From Occallatibacter riparius (lineage in GTDB: Bacteria > Acidobacteriota > Terriglobia > Terriglobales > Acidobacteriaceae), in the NCBI RefSeq assembly GCF_025264625.1, contig NZ_CP093313.1, positions 1,798,001 to 1,862,000 on the forward strand: 64,000 nucleotides of DNA. Reading direction: 5' to 3'. Below the pieces are notes generated by a model. That model saw only the letters and a program-made list of their open reading frames with translations, did not search any database and was not told the DNA's origin. Below are positions 8,203 through 16,442 of the stretch, piece after piece. The first letter of the stretch is position 1. Each line of letters begins with the position of its first letter. The position numbers and the translations under genes are program-made.

Positions 8203-9227
8203 TTGCTGAAGCCAATCCTCTGCCTGTTGCCCTGGTAGAAGCCAAGCCGCGCTTTCGGGGGCCGATCTGGACGCTGGTGTTCCTGGCCCCGGTGATCGCC
8301 GAGGTGCTGAGCGGATCGACGCGCACCAGCATTTTGTTCGTGCTGCTGCCGGAGATGATGGTGTGGGGCGTGGGCGCGCTAATGTGCCGGGAAATGGTTC
8401 GGCGCTGGAGGGCCGGTGGTCTGAGCCTCTTGCTACTGGGCCTGGCTCTCTCCATTGCTGAAGAATTCCTCATCCAGCAGACCTCGATCGCGCCGCTGCC
8501 GTTCCCGGGGATGCATGCGGACTACGGCAGGACGTGGGGGATCAACTTCATCTGGCTGCTGGCGATGCTGGGCTTTGAAAGCGTGTGGGTTGTGGTGGTG
8601 CCGGTGAAGGTGACGGAGCTCTTGTTCCGGAAGCGGCGGGAGCAGGCGTGGCTGCGGCAGCGCGGCTGGATGGTTTGCGGGGTGGTGTTCCTGCTGGGCT
8701 GCCGGATTGCGTGGTACGGGTGGGTAAAACAGGCGCGGCCACGGTTGGGAGCGGCTCCGTACGATCCGCCGCTGAGTTTGGTGGCGGGCGGTCTGGCGGC
8801 CATCGCCGCGCTGATCGCGCTGGCCTACCTGCTGCGCGGCGTGGGCGGGCCAAAGGCTGAGGGGAAGACTGCTCCGGCGTGGCTGGCAGGCATTGTGGCG
8901 CTGGTGATGGGCGCGGCGTGGTTCGAGCTGATTGGCATGAGCTTCCAGCCTCATCCGGTGGAGCCGTTCACGATGGCGATTGCGCTGGGAGTGGGATGGG
9001 CAGCGGCGGCGCTGGCGCTGTTTACCTGGTGGACGAGCCGCCGGGCGTGGGGCGATGTGCATACCTTCTGCGCCTGCTGGGGAGCGACGCTGGGCTGCCA
9101 GGCGGCGCCCTACCTGACCATAGCGACCTGGCCGAGGATCGATGTCATCGGGAAGGTGGTGTTCGATCTGGGAGCGCTGGTGTTATTTGTTTGGCTGGGG
9201 AGGAAGGTGCGGCTTGGATCGGATTAG
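8199..9227 (+). CDS. Polytopic membrane protein of unknown function, coupled to PadR
   Basis: 342 residues with about eight hydrophobic segments, for example around residues 25-45, 46-66, 75-92, 110-135, 160-180, 195-215, 228-250 and 255-275. ATG overlaps the padR stop in an ATGA arrangement. The segment LALSIAEEFLIQQTS contains a paired Glu in a membrane helix, which recalls CPBP-type proteases, but the other CPBP motifs are not evident, so I do not assign it. A transporter, a lipid-modifying protein or a drug-resistance factor controlled by the PadR protein are all possible. Confidence 0.7.
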   Translation: MIAEANPLPVALVEAKPRFRGPIWTLVFLAPVIAEVLSGSTRTSILFVLLPEMMVWGVGALMCREMVRRWRAGGLSLLLLGLALSIAEEFLIQQTSIAPLPFPGMHADYGRTWGINFIWLLAMLGFESVWVVVVPVKVTELLFRKRREQAWLRQRGWMVCGVVFLLGCRIAWYGWVKQARPRLGAAPYDPPLSLVAGGLAAIAALIALAYLLRGVGGPKAEGKTAPAWLAGIVALVMGAAWFELIGMSFQPHPVEPFTMAIALGVGWAAAALALFTWWTSRRAWGDVHTFCACWGATLGCQAAPYLTIATWPRIDVIGKVVFDLGALVLFVWLGRKVRLGSD

Positions 9228-9373
9228 TCTTCCCTGGCCGGAATGAGTGAAAAACAAGAACAAAAGCGGGTTCTTCGCTGCGCTGCTCCTCTATGGGGAA
9301 ACGGACTGCCAACTGCAGTCATACATGGCGCACGGCGGCACCCAAGCCGATGACAATAGCCGGACATCCGGAA

Positions 9374-9395
9374 GCGCGGGTGTGGACACCCGCGC
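9374..9395. repeat. GC-rich inverted repeat between convergent genes
   Basis: GCGCGGGTGT (9374-9383) and ACACCCGCGC (9386-9395) form a perfect 10-bp stem with a 2-nt loop. It is flanked on both sides by near copies of ATAGCCGG. It lies between the stops of two convergent genes and lacks a T run, so it may be a REP-like element or a Rho-independent-like stabilising hairpin. Confidence 0.6.
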
Positions 9396-9428
9396 CATAG
9401 CCGGTCCGGAGACGGGCGCTATCGTACT

Positions 9429-11861
9429 TCACTCGTACCTTAGGGCCTTCATGGGGCTTACTTTGGTTGCGCGCCGTGCCGGAATCAGGATCGCCAGGAA
9501 CGCCATCGCCACCAGCACGGCCGCGCCGCCCGCAATCGCCAGCGGATCAGCCGGATGCACTTCGAAAAGGAGTCCGCCCATCATCCGGGTAACCACGGGA
9601 GCCAAGGCGACTCCGATCGCCAAGCCGATAGCGATCGTCGTCATGCCGCCGGCGATCATCATGCGCAGCACCTTGCCGCGATCCGCGCCCAAGGCCATGC
9701 GCACGCCGATCTCCACCTGGCGCTGCGCCACTCCGTACGATGTCACGCCGTAGATTCCGACGCCGGCCAGCGCCAGCGCCAGACCCGCGAACACCTCCAG
9801 CAGAATGAGCGCCAGTTTCCGGCGCTGCACTGACTCGCCCATCACCTCGGTCATGGTGCGCACTCGATATACAGGCAGGTCCGGATCGATTGAGGCGACC
9901 TCCCGCTGAATGGTCGGAGCCAGGCTCATCGGATCCCCGCTCGTCTTCACCGCAAGCGTCATCCCGTTGAACGGAACTTGCGCCTCGGGGACGTACACCT
10001 CGACACGCGAGCGCGCCTCGAGCGTGCGGTTGCGTACGTGCCGCACTACGCCCACCACTGTCATCCATGGGCTCTTCGACTGGATGCCGCCAAAGTGCAG
10101 CCGCTTGCCAACCGCGTCCTGCCCGGGCCAGAAGGTCTGTGCCAGGCTCTCATCCACCACGGCTACACGTGGTGCGCCATCGGCATCGCGCGTTTCAAAC
10201 ATCCGACCGGCGACCAGCCCGACTCCCATGGCCTTGAAGTAATCCGGCGTTGCCGTGCGCGTGTCCGCTTCCGGCGTCTGCTGATCCAGCGGCACAGATT
10301 GCGTATCAATGGTTACGGTGCCCGAGCCGCCCGGATCTCCCAGCGGGAGGGCTGACACGGCGCCGGCAGCCTGAACGCCCGGCAGCCTCTGCACGCGATC
10401 CACCAGCGAGTTATAGAAGCCGCGCACCTGCTCCGGCTTGCCGTAAACCGCCCCCGGCAGCGAGACGCGCATAGTCAGCACGCCATCGGCTTTGAAGCCA
10501 GGATCGACCTTGAGCACCTCGGCAAAACTGCGCAGCAGCAGCCCGGCGCCAACCAGCAGCAGCAGCGAAATCGCCGTCTCGCAGACCACCAGCGCGTTCC
10601 GCATCCGCTTGGGATGTTTGCCTTCCGTGTTGCGGCCTGTACGAAGCGCATCGAAATTCCGCTTGCGAGCGGCCTGCAGCGCCGGCGCCAAGCCGAACAG
10701 GATTCCAGTGAGGACCGCCGCGCCCAGCGCAAGCGCAAGCGCACGCATGTCGATCGAGGCATGCACCGTGCGGGGAAGCGACTTGGCCGCAATCGCCACC
10801 AGCCCCTTCAACGCCAGCGGCGTAAGCGCAAGCCCGAGAGCGCCGCCCGCCAGCGCGAGCAGCACGCTTTCCGTCAACAACTGCCGAGCCACGCGCCGTC
10901 CGCTTGCCCCCAGCGCGATCCTTGTCTCCATCTCACGCTGCCGTTCCGTGGCGCGCGTCAGCAGCAGGTTGGCGATGTTTACGCACGCGATCAGAAGCAC
11001 CAAAACTACTGCCGCCATCAGCACCAGCAGCGACGGCTTCACATCTCCCACGGTCTCCTCGAGCAGCGGGTGCAGAATGATTCCAAAGTTGAACTTCGTG
11101 TAGGGATACGAAGCGTGCTGTTCGATGATGGTTCTGCCGGCGCGGTCCATGTCAGCCTGCGCCTGGGCGAGCGACACACCGTTACGCAGGCGGCCGAGCA
11201 CTTCCAGCCCATGATTGCCGCGGCTGTTCTCGCTCAGGTCGGCGGGCGCAAACGCCAGCGGAGCCCAGATCTCCGTCTCGCTGGGATAGCTGAAATCGGC
11301 GGGCATAATGCCCACCACGGTCATCGGCGTGCCGTCGATGTCGACCGTACTGCCCACCACGTTGGGATTGGCCCCGAACACGCGCCGCCACAAGCCGTAG
11401 CTCAGCAGGACTTCTTTCTCGCGCCCCGGCTGCGCCTCCTCGGGCAGGAACGTGCGCCCAATCGCTGCCTTGGCGCCCAGCATGCCGAACAGGTTCGGTG
11501 AAACTGCCGCGCCCAGCACACGCTGTGGGCTGCCCTTCACGCCGAGATTGATGGAGTCCGCCTCCATGGCCGCCAGGTCGCTGAAACTGTGATTCAGCTG
11601 CTGCAGGTCCTGGAACTCCGGCGCAGAGATCCAGTTCTGGTCATTGGGCGAGCCGATGCCGGTGAATCGCGTCCACACCTTGATGAGCTGCTCGGGCTTC
11701 TCATAGGGGAGGGGGCGCAGCAGCACTGTATCCAGAACGCTGAAGATCGCGGCATTGGCCCCGATGCCGAGCGCCATGGTGAGCATCACCAGCAGTGCAA
11801 AGCCAGGCTTCTGGAGCATCTGGCGAAACGCGAAACGCACATCCTGCAGCAGCACTCTCAT
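9429..11861 (-). CDS. ADOP-type (acidobacterial duplicated orphan permease) ABC permease
   Basis: An 810-residue membrane protein with two consecutive MacB-periplasmic-core plus FtsX units and no ATPase domain, the architecture of the ADOP family. The N-terminus MRVLLQDVRFAFRQMLQKPG and GIGANAAIFSVLD is the family signature. The first FtsX block has LIACVNIANLLLTRA and RIALGASG (about residues 270-390); the second has GVRMALGADRGKVLRMM near the C-terminus. Two ATGs abut (11864 and 11861); GGAGG is 6 nt from the second, which I prefer. ADOPs are thought to act as MacB-like mechanotransmission or efflux proteins with an unlinked ATPase; this one is monocistronic and convergent with the PadR pair. 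Confidence 0.9.
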   Translation of the reverse strand: MRVLLQDVRFAFRQMLQKPGFALLVMLTMALGIGANAAIFSVLDTVLLRPLPYEKPEQLIKVWTRFTGIGSPNDQNWISAPEFQDLQQLNHSFSDLAAMEADSINLGVKGSPQRVLGAAVSPNLFGMLGAKAAIGRTFLPEEAQPGREKEVLLSYGLWRRVFGANPNVVGSTVDIDGTPMTVVGIMPADFSYPSETEIWAPLAFAPADLSENSRGNHGLEVLGRLRNGVSLAQAQADMDRAGRTIIEQHASYPYTKFNFGIILHPLLEETVGDVKPSLLVLMAAVVLVLLIACVNIANLLLTRATERQREMETRIALGASGRRVARQLLTESVLLALAGGALGLALTPLALKGLVAIAAKSLPRTVHASIDMRALALALGAAVLTGILFGLAPALQAARKRNFDALRTGRNTEGKHPKRMRNALVVCETAISLLLLVGAGLLLRSFAEVLKVDPGFKADGVLTMRVSLPGAVYGKPEQVRGFYNSLVDRVQRLPGVQAAGAVSALPLGDPGGSGTVTIDTQSVPLDQQTPEADTRTATPDYFKAMGVGLVAGRMFETRDADGAPRVAVVDESLAQTFWPGQDAVGKRLHFGGIQSKSPWMTVVGVVRHVRNRTLEARSRVEVYVPEAQVPFNGMTLAVKTSGDPMSLAPTIQREVASIDPDLPVYRVRTMTEVMGESVQRRKLALILLEVFAGLALALAGVGIYGVTSYGVAQRQVEIGVRMALGADRGKVLRMMIAGGMTTIAIGLAIGVALAPVVTRMMGGLLFEVHPADPLAIAGGAAVLVAMAFLAILIPARRATKVSPMKALRYE

Positions 11862-12088
11862 CATCGACCTCCGGGGTAGTCTACGGCGCAACCGTGTTTC
11901 GCAGATGAGCCGCGACAAACGCCCCTCGTGGGGAATCCAGCTGATCCTGAGAGCAGCTACGCAGCCAAAGCTAACGAGGTTCCTTCTCTGAAAACAGGCT
12001 ACTTAGGAAGGAGGCGGGTCGAGTCGGCTTGTCCGCGCGCGGAAAGAATGGCCGAAAACGGACACTTCGGCCCTGCCAGTCGATCGAC

Positions 12089-12697
12089 CTAGAACAGCAG
12101 TTCACCGGCCTCGCTCTCGATCGCTTCCAGAAAAGCCCGCATCGCCGCGATCTTCGGCTCCGCGAGCTGACGAGCCCGCGGCAGCCGGATCTTCTCCGGC
12201 AACTTCTCCACCGCTCTCCGCAAAACCGGCACCACGTCGGAGTAGTTCCTATACCGCGAATCCCGGCCCACCTTCACGACGGCCCGCAGCACTCCCACTG
12301 CACCCAGTTGCTCCAGGATGTCAGCGTCCCGGAGCAGGATTGCCTCAATGGCTGCGGGAGCGTCTTGCGGCTGATGAGTCCGAATCGCCTCAGCCACTGC
12401 CTCCACCTTCTCCGCCGGGAAACCCCAAGCCGGCAGCAGCTCGCGACATTTCGCGATCGTGTAGGGCACGTGGTTCCAGCACGCCAGTTCTTCGGGATCA
12501 GCCGGCCGATGGCCGAGGAAGACGCCGAGATCATGCATCCAGGCCGCGGCAAACACGATGTCGTCGTCGAAGTCCGTACCCTGACCTATTTCGATCGCCA
12601 ACTCGTACAGTCTCGGCTGATGCCCGAACTTGTCCTGCGGCGCAGCCTCTGCGCGAATGTATTCGATAACCGCCTGCCGCCAATCCTGAGCGCCCAT
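12089..12697 (-). CDS. HD domain protein (metal-dependent phosphohydrolase)
   Basis: 202 residues. A His-containing N-terminal helix (DKFGHQPRLYELAIEIG) precedes the HD dyad in AAAWMHDLGVFLG, then NHVPYTIAKC and AIRTHQPQDAP supply further likely metal ligands, and LLRDADILEQLGAVGV gives the final conserved Asp. This order H...HD...H...D fits small YedJ-like HD phosphohydrolases. Substrate is unknown. The ATG at 12697 follows GGAGG at 3 nt; an upstream extension to 12736 is not needed. It lies between ADOP and the HNH gene, all on the minus strand, but separated from the latter by a terminator. Confidence 0.8.
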   Translation of the reverse strand: MGAQDWRQAVIEYIRAEAAPQDKFGHQPRLYELAIEIGQGTDFDDDIVFAAAWMHDLGVFLGHRPADPEELACWNHVPYTIAKCRELLPAWGFPAEKVEAVAEAIRTHQPQDAPAAIEAILLRDADILEQLGAVGVLRAVVKVGRDSRYRNYSDVVPVLRRAVEKLPEKIRLPRARQLAEPKIAAMRAFLEAIESEAGELLF

Positions 12698-12733
12698 GTA
12701 CCTCCAGCATCGCACCCCATCCGGGGTCCTGCC

Positions 12734-12777
12734 CAAAACGAAAAGCCCTCAGGAACTGCGCGCATCCGGAGGGCTTT
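12734..12777 (-). terminator. Intrinsic terminator downstream of the HNH gene
   Basis: A perfect 9-bp stem, AAAGCCCTC (12742-12750) with GAGGGCTTT (12769-12777), with an 18-nt loop. On the minus strand it is followed by TTTTCGTTTT. It ends the comF-HNH unit. Confidence 0.75.
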
Positions 12778-12806
12778 GCTTCTCTATTTGTTGTCCCCAG
12801 TCGCTC

Positions 12807-13424
12807 TCAATAGAACAGATACTTCCGCCACCGATCATCGCCGCGGCCCAGCATGCGCATGATCTGGCGGCTGGTATGGAGGCTGAACGGCTTCGGCTCG
12901 CGCAACAACATCATGTCGTCGAGTTCGTGGAGCATGCGGTTGCCCTTGCGGCGGTTGCAGGCGTGGCAGCAGGCGACGAGATTCTCCCAGGTCGAGTTGC
13001 CGCCGCGCGAACGCGGGATCACGTGATCGAGGGTCAGCTCGCTCGACGGCAGGACCACGCCGCAGTACTGGCAAGTATTACGATCGCGCAGCAGGATGTT
13101 CTTCCGCGACAGGGCCCTCGTCTGGTGAGGAATACGGCGATATTCAAGAAGACGGATCACCGAGGGCATGGCGACGCGGCTGCGCTGCGCATGAAGAGTC
13201 AGCCCGTGCTCCTCTTCGGTGCGCGCAATCCCTTTGAGCACCAGCACGAGTGCACGCCGCGCGCCGCAAATATTAATGGGCTCATACGACGCGTTCAGCA
13301 CCAGCACAGGCATCTGCAGCATGTGATTGGAGTGCGATACAGCCGCTGCCTCTCCCACGTGGGCAGCGGCACGGGCAATTGCTTTCTGTTTCCTCGCATG
13401 AATCATGGCTTTTCCCAGCGACAT
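12807..13424 (-). CDS. HNH endonuclease family protein
   Basis: 205 residues. The segment [22 protein letters not shown] is a recognisable leader of a widespread housekeeping HNH family (only part quoted here matters: [10 protein letters not shown]). The zinc-binding and catalytic core reads [32 protein letters not shown], giving two CxxC pairs and the H-N-H residues. The N-terminal 35 residues before that are poorly conserved, so a later start is possible. It is 13 bp downstream of comF and probably co-transcribed. Cellular role of this stand-alone family is not established; no restriction methylase or phage gene is adjacent. Confidence 0.85.
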   Translation of the reverse strand: MSLGKAMIHARKQKAIARAAAHVGEAAAVSHSNHMLQMPVLVLNASYEPINICGARRALVLVLKGIARTEEEHGLTLHAQRSRVAMPSVIRLLEYRRIPHQTRALSRKNILLRDRNTCQYCGVVLPSSELTLDHVIPRSRGGNSTWENLVACCHACNRRKGNRMLHELDDMMLLREPKPFSLHTSRQIMRMLGRGDDRWRKYLFY

Positions 13425-13437
13425 AGCGATGGCCTCA

Positions 13438-14427
13438 TCAAATGACTTCAGAAGATGAATGCTCGTTGGCGTTGGCCGGCGTGTCGAGCGTGCCGGGGCC
13501 TCCCGTTATCTCGACCGTACTGGTCCCGTGTGTACCTGTTTTGTCCGTGTCGTCGAACTTGCCGGCTTCAATATCTCGAGCCGCCGACATCGGAAATGCT
13601 CGTCCCGCGCGTGCCAGCGTCGCCACCCACACGCTCTTCGCTCCTGCGCGCTTCAAAGCTCTCGCGGCTGAGCGGGCTGTCGCACCCGTGGTCAGGATGT
13701 CGTCCACTAGCAGCACATCGCGGCCATTCACCGCTCCGGTATCCGCCACCTCGAACACAGCCCGCATGTTCAATCGCCGCTGCCGTGTGGTCAGGCCCGC
13801 CTGTGATTTCGTGAGCCGCGCGCGAAGCAGCGCCTTAGTCTCAAGCTTCAGCTTCCATTCAGGGCGCGTACTTTTCAGTGCCGCAATCGCGTATTCGGCC
13901 AGCGCGAGAGCCTGGTTAAACCCGCGCTCCTTCTTCTTGCTTCGATGCAGAGGCACAGGAATCACCAACAATTCCGCCGGGGCCACGCCATTCAGCTTGA
14001 GGATCGCCTGGGCCAGCATCCCGCCCAGCCGCCTGGCGGCCGGATGCAGCCTGTCGTACTTCAGCGCATGAATCGCCTCCCGCATGCGCTCCTCATAAAC
14101 CCCATACGCCACTGCACGCTCAAAGTCCGGCGGCACGTTGAAGCACGCGCGGCACATGCCATCGCGAGGCCGCGCTTCCTCCGCGCTGGGGAGGGGGTCG
14201 CCGCAACGTACGCACGCAACGCCGCTCAAGGCGGGCATCTCAACCCAGCAAACATCGCAAATTGGCACGGATGAAAGACGCGGCAGAGGAGAGCCGCAAA
14301 GAGCACAGCAGGAAGGGAATAGCGCGGACCCGGCAGCGTCCAGCGGACTTCGCAAGACGCGAACCACAGCCCGCCATGCGGATGTCCGCGACGCGGACTC
14401 GGCCGCCGATGGAACGTCGAACGTCAT
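13438..14427 (-). CDS. comF: ComF family protein (zinc-ribbon phosphoribosyltransferase)
   Basis: 329 residues. An N-terminal double zinc ribbon is visible as [20 protein letters not shown] and CRACF. The phosphoribosyltransferase-like domain follows, with [31 protein letters not shown] and the PRPP loop [14 protein letters not shown]. ComF proteins are needed for uptake of transforming single-stranded DNA in competent bacteria, and have been linked to restart of damaged forks. The last roughly 60 residues, after ATLARAGR, form a Thr/Gly-rich tail (many acidic and Thr residues) beyond the usual end of the family. First gene of a two-gene unit with the HNH protein. Confidence 0.88.
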   Translation of the reverse strand: MTFDVPSAAESASRTSAWRAVVRVLRSPLDAAGSALFPSCCALCGSPLPRLSSVPICDVCWVEMPALSGVACVRCGDPLPSAEEARPRDGMCRACFNVPPDFERAVAYGVYEERMREAIHALKYDRLHPAARRLGGMLAQAILKLNGVAPAELLVIPVPLHRSKKKERGFNQALALAEYAIAALKSTRPEWKLKLETKALLRARLTKSQAGLTTRQRRLNMRAVFEVADTGAVNGRDVLLVDDILTTGATARSAARALKRAGAKSVWVATLARAGRAFPMSAARDIEAGKFDDTDKTGTHGTSTVEITGGPGTLDTPANANEHSSSEVI

Positions 14428-14650
14428 GGAACCGGAGTCCCTGCGGAAGACGCACCTCTATTCGGAAGGCGCCAGGACGTGCCGCCTTCCCCTATATGAT
14501 TACGCCGAACCAGATCAGGTGGCAAGCACGGAATCGCACGCTTCTTAGGGATTTATCCGGTTTTTCACCCTATTCATGCCGCATTCATCGAATTTAGGCG
14601 CACATGCCGCGCCGACCGCATTCGGGCTGGTCTGGGCATGCTGCGGTCCT

Positions 14651-14860
14651 TTATGCCCTTCTTCCGGCAAACACCAGCACGCCGCCGATCACGAGCGCGC
14701 CTATACCCACCAGCGGCGGCAACAGTACCGTATGTTCCTTGGTGCGTTCCACCTGGAGCGGGCCCATGTCCACGGCCTTCTTGTGCGTCGTCCACGAGAA
14801 GCCGCCATACGCAAGCGCCAGCACGCCGGCAACCATCAATACGATTCCCAGAGCTTTCAT
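14651..14860 (-). CDS. Small two-helix membrane protein, DUF3185-like
   Basis: 69 residues with two transmembrane helices: KALGIVLMVAGVLALAYGG near the N-terminus and LVGIGALVIGGVLVFAG at the C-terminus, joined by a polar hairpin that contains HKKAVDMGPLQVERTKEH. This matches the DUF3185 pattern. The ATG at 14860 has AGGGA upstream. Function is unknown. It is the first of a set of very small genes from 14.6 to 15.9 kb. Confidence 0.75.
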   Translation of the reverse strand: MKALGIVLMVAGVLALAYGGFSWTTHKKAVDMGPLQVERTKEHTVLLPPLVGIGALVIGGVLVFAGRRA

Positions 14861-14970
14861 TGTGTCCCTGTTTGTAAGTGGATTTGAAACCTGCGAGGCC
14901 CTTGATAATGGGGGCGCGATGCGGAAGAGCAGCTTCCGCACCGCGTTCAGTGTTTCACGGGATGAGTTGT

Positions 14971-15210
14971 CTACGGACGGTCCGCGTCGTAGTCGCGGTC
15001 GGTCACCACGTCCCGGTCGTCGGTCCGGTTGCTGCGGTCTGCGTCGCGGGCTGCGTCCTTCATGTTGCCCCACGCCTTCTCCGCCTTGCCCTTCACCTGC
15101 TGCGCGGCGCCGTCGACTTGAGTACCGGTGTCGCCGGTCCACTCGCCAACCTGGCGCTTCGCACGGCCAGCTGCGTCGTCAATCGCGCCCTTCACTTTGT
15201 CCTTATCCAT
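14971..15210 (-). CDS. CsbD family stress protein
   Basis: 79 residues, highly charged and without hydrophobic segments. MDKDKVKGAIDDAAGRAKRQ and GKAEKAWGNMKDA are the repeated A-K-G-x-V-K-E type helices of CsbD/YjbJ proteins. The C-terminus is Asp/Arg-rich. The ATG at 15210 is preceded by GGAGGTAAG at good spacing. CsbD proteins are strongly induced by general stress in other bacteria; their molecular role is not known. Confidence 0.85.
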   Translation of the reverse strand: MDKDKVKGAIDDAAGRAKRQVGEWTGDTGTQVDGAAQQVKGKAEKAWGNMKDAARDADRSNRTDDRDVVTDRDYDADRP

Positions 15211-15293
15211 TTTTCTTACCTCCGTGGGTATTGCCTTCTATCTTCGAAACGCCTCGCCTGGCCTGCGTTCCGCCTTCCCGCATCGATTCCGAC

Positions 15294-15446
15294 TTAGACT
15301 ACTGTCCTGCGTCCGGATATCAACTGCAGAATCAGAACCACCACCGCCGCCAACAGCAGCAGGTGAATGAATCCTCCCAGCGTGTAGCTGCTTACCAGGC
15401 CCACTAACCAAAGAACCAGGAGGATCACAAAAATTGTCCAGAGCAT
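15294..15446 (-). CDS. Very small membrane protein, Lmo0937-like
   Basis: 50 residues, too short for most gene finders. Translation gives MLWTIFVILLVLWLVGLVSS, then YTLGGFIHLLLLAAVVVLIL and a short basic end (SGRR). Two membrane helices separated by a G-GG-I-H turn are the hallmark of the lmo0937 family. GGGAGG lies 7 nt before the ATG. It lies upstream of csbD on the same strand and is probably co-regulated. Confidence 0.8.
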   Translation of the reverse strand: MLWTIFVILLVLWLVGLVSSYTLGGFIHLLLLAAVVVLILQLISGRRTVV

Positions 15447-15631
15447 CTATCTACCTCCCGAGGCCCGCCTTGACGCGCCTCATTTTCGACAACAGTGACA
15501 TTGGATTCGTGTCTATCTAATTCAGGTTGGTTCGGTGCCTCAGGTTGATTCGGTGTGCGAGCCGTGCGCGCACACTGCGCGAAAAACAGCCCTACTCTCG
15601 CGAGACCGCATCCAAATCATTCAGAGATCTA

Positions 15632-15651
15632 CGCTTGCGCCAGCGCGCAAG
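15632..15651. repeat. Perfect hairpin upstream of the DUF3309 gene
   Basis: GCTTGCGC (15632-15639) and GCGCAAGC (15644-15651) with a CAGC loop, 46 bp before the start codon. It could be an operator or 5'-leader structure. Confidence 0.4.
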
Positions 15652-15697
15652 CTGTAAAGAACTGGGTCAACCGGTTCGCTACAGATAGGAGAGAAAA

Positions 15698-15847
15698 ATG
15701 CTCTTGGCGATCATCCTCATCGTGCTGATCCTGGGATTCGGATACGGCGGATACCGCGTGGGACCGGGCTGGGGATACTACGGCGGAGGCGGCATCAGCC
15801 TGATCCTCACCATCGTCCTCATTCTGCTTCTGCTCCGGGTCTTTTGA
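15698..15847 (+). CDS. Very small membrane protein, DUF3309-like
   Basis: 49 residues: a first helix LLAIILIVLILGFGYGG, a Gly/Tyr/Trp turn (PGWGYYGGGG), then a second helix ISLILTIVLILLLL. This is the DUF3309 layout. AGGAGAG precedes the ATG at 15698. Divergent from the Lmo0937-like gene across about 250 bp and followed by a hairpin. Function unknown; such proteins often accompany stress-induced genes. Confidence 0.8.
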   Translation: MLLAIILIVLILGFGYGGYRVGPGWGYYGGGGISLILTIVLILLLLRVF

Positions 15848-15873
15848 TCCGGCAACGCAGATACAACGAGAAT

Positions 15874-15927
15874 CGGCCCGCAGTTATCACTGCTTAACTA
15901 ACTCCCCACGGGCCGTTTCTCAATTTT
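15874..15927. terminator. Probable terminator between DUF3309 gene and convergent iron-permease-like gene
   Basis: CGGCCCG (15874-15880) pairs with CGGGCCG (15909-15915); an inner CAGT/ACTG hairpin lies in the loop. TTTCTCAATTTTC follows. Confidence 0.55.
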
Positions 15928-15935
15928 CTTTTGAA

Positions 15936-16367
15936 TCAATCCGCAGCAGCTTCCGTCTGATCCGGCTCATGTTGTTTGCGGATCCGCGTGAACTGCTCTT
16001 CCAGGACATCAAGGTCCGCGTCGCTCAGCTTCTCGATATTGATCATGTGATTACGCGCATGATCCAAAGCGCGAATCAGCTCATCAAGCTTCAGGTTGAT
16101 TGCCCGCGCATCGCGGTTCTGCGTGTTCTGGATGAGGAACACCATCAGGAATGTAACGATGGTCGTGCCGGTATTGATGATGAGCTGCCATGTGTCGGAG
16201 AAGTGGAACACCGGCCCTGTCATTCCCCACACCACGATGACCCCGCCGGCAGTCACGAAGGCCCACTTGGAGCCCAGCCATGTGGAGGCCTCGCTGCAAA
16301 ACCGCCCGAAGCGATCCGCATTCAACTTCGCCTCTACTACCTGCACTGTCTTCGGCTTCGCGCCCAT
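15936..16367 (-). CDS. Low-affinity iron permease family membrane protein
   Basis: 143 residues with two membrane helices: WAFVTAGGVIVVWGMTGPVF and LIINTGTTIVTFLMVFLIQ, the latter followed by NTQNRDARAINLKLDELI, which is the PF04120 signature. The C-terminal helix is charged and ends in a Glu/Ala-rich tail. The ATG at 16367 follows GGAGG at 5 nt. The family name comes from a fungal Fet4 similarity; in bacteria a transport role is not proven. Stand-alone gene, divergent from the CRTAC1 gene. Confidence 0.82.
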   Translation of the reverse strand: MGAKPKTVQVVEAKLNADRFGRFCSEASTWLGSKWAFVTAGGVIVVWGMTGPVFHFSDTWQLIINTGTTIVTFLMVFLIQNTQNRDARAINLKLDELIRALDHARNHMINIEKLSDADLDVLEEQFTRIRKQHEPDQTEAAAD

Positions 16368-16442
16368 GCGCACCTCCGCACTAGTGTTTGATGCGTCCTG
16401 CACGTTTCGCCGTTTATTTGACCGTGCGATAAACTGCAAACC

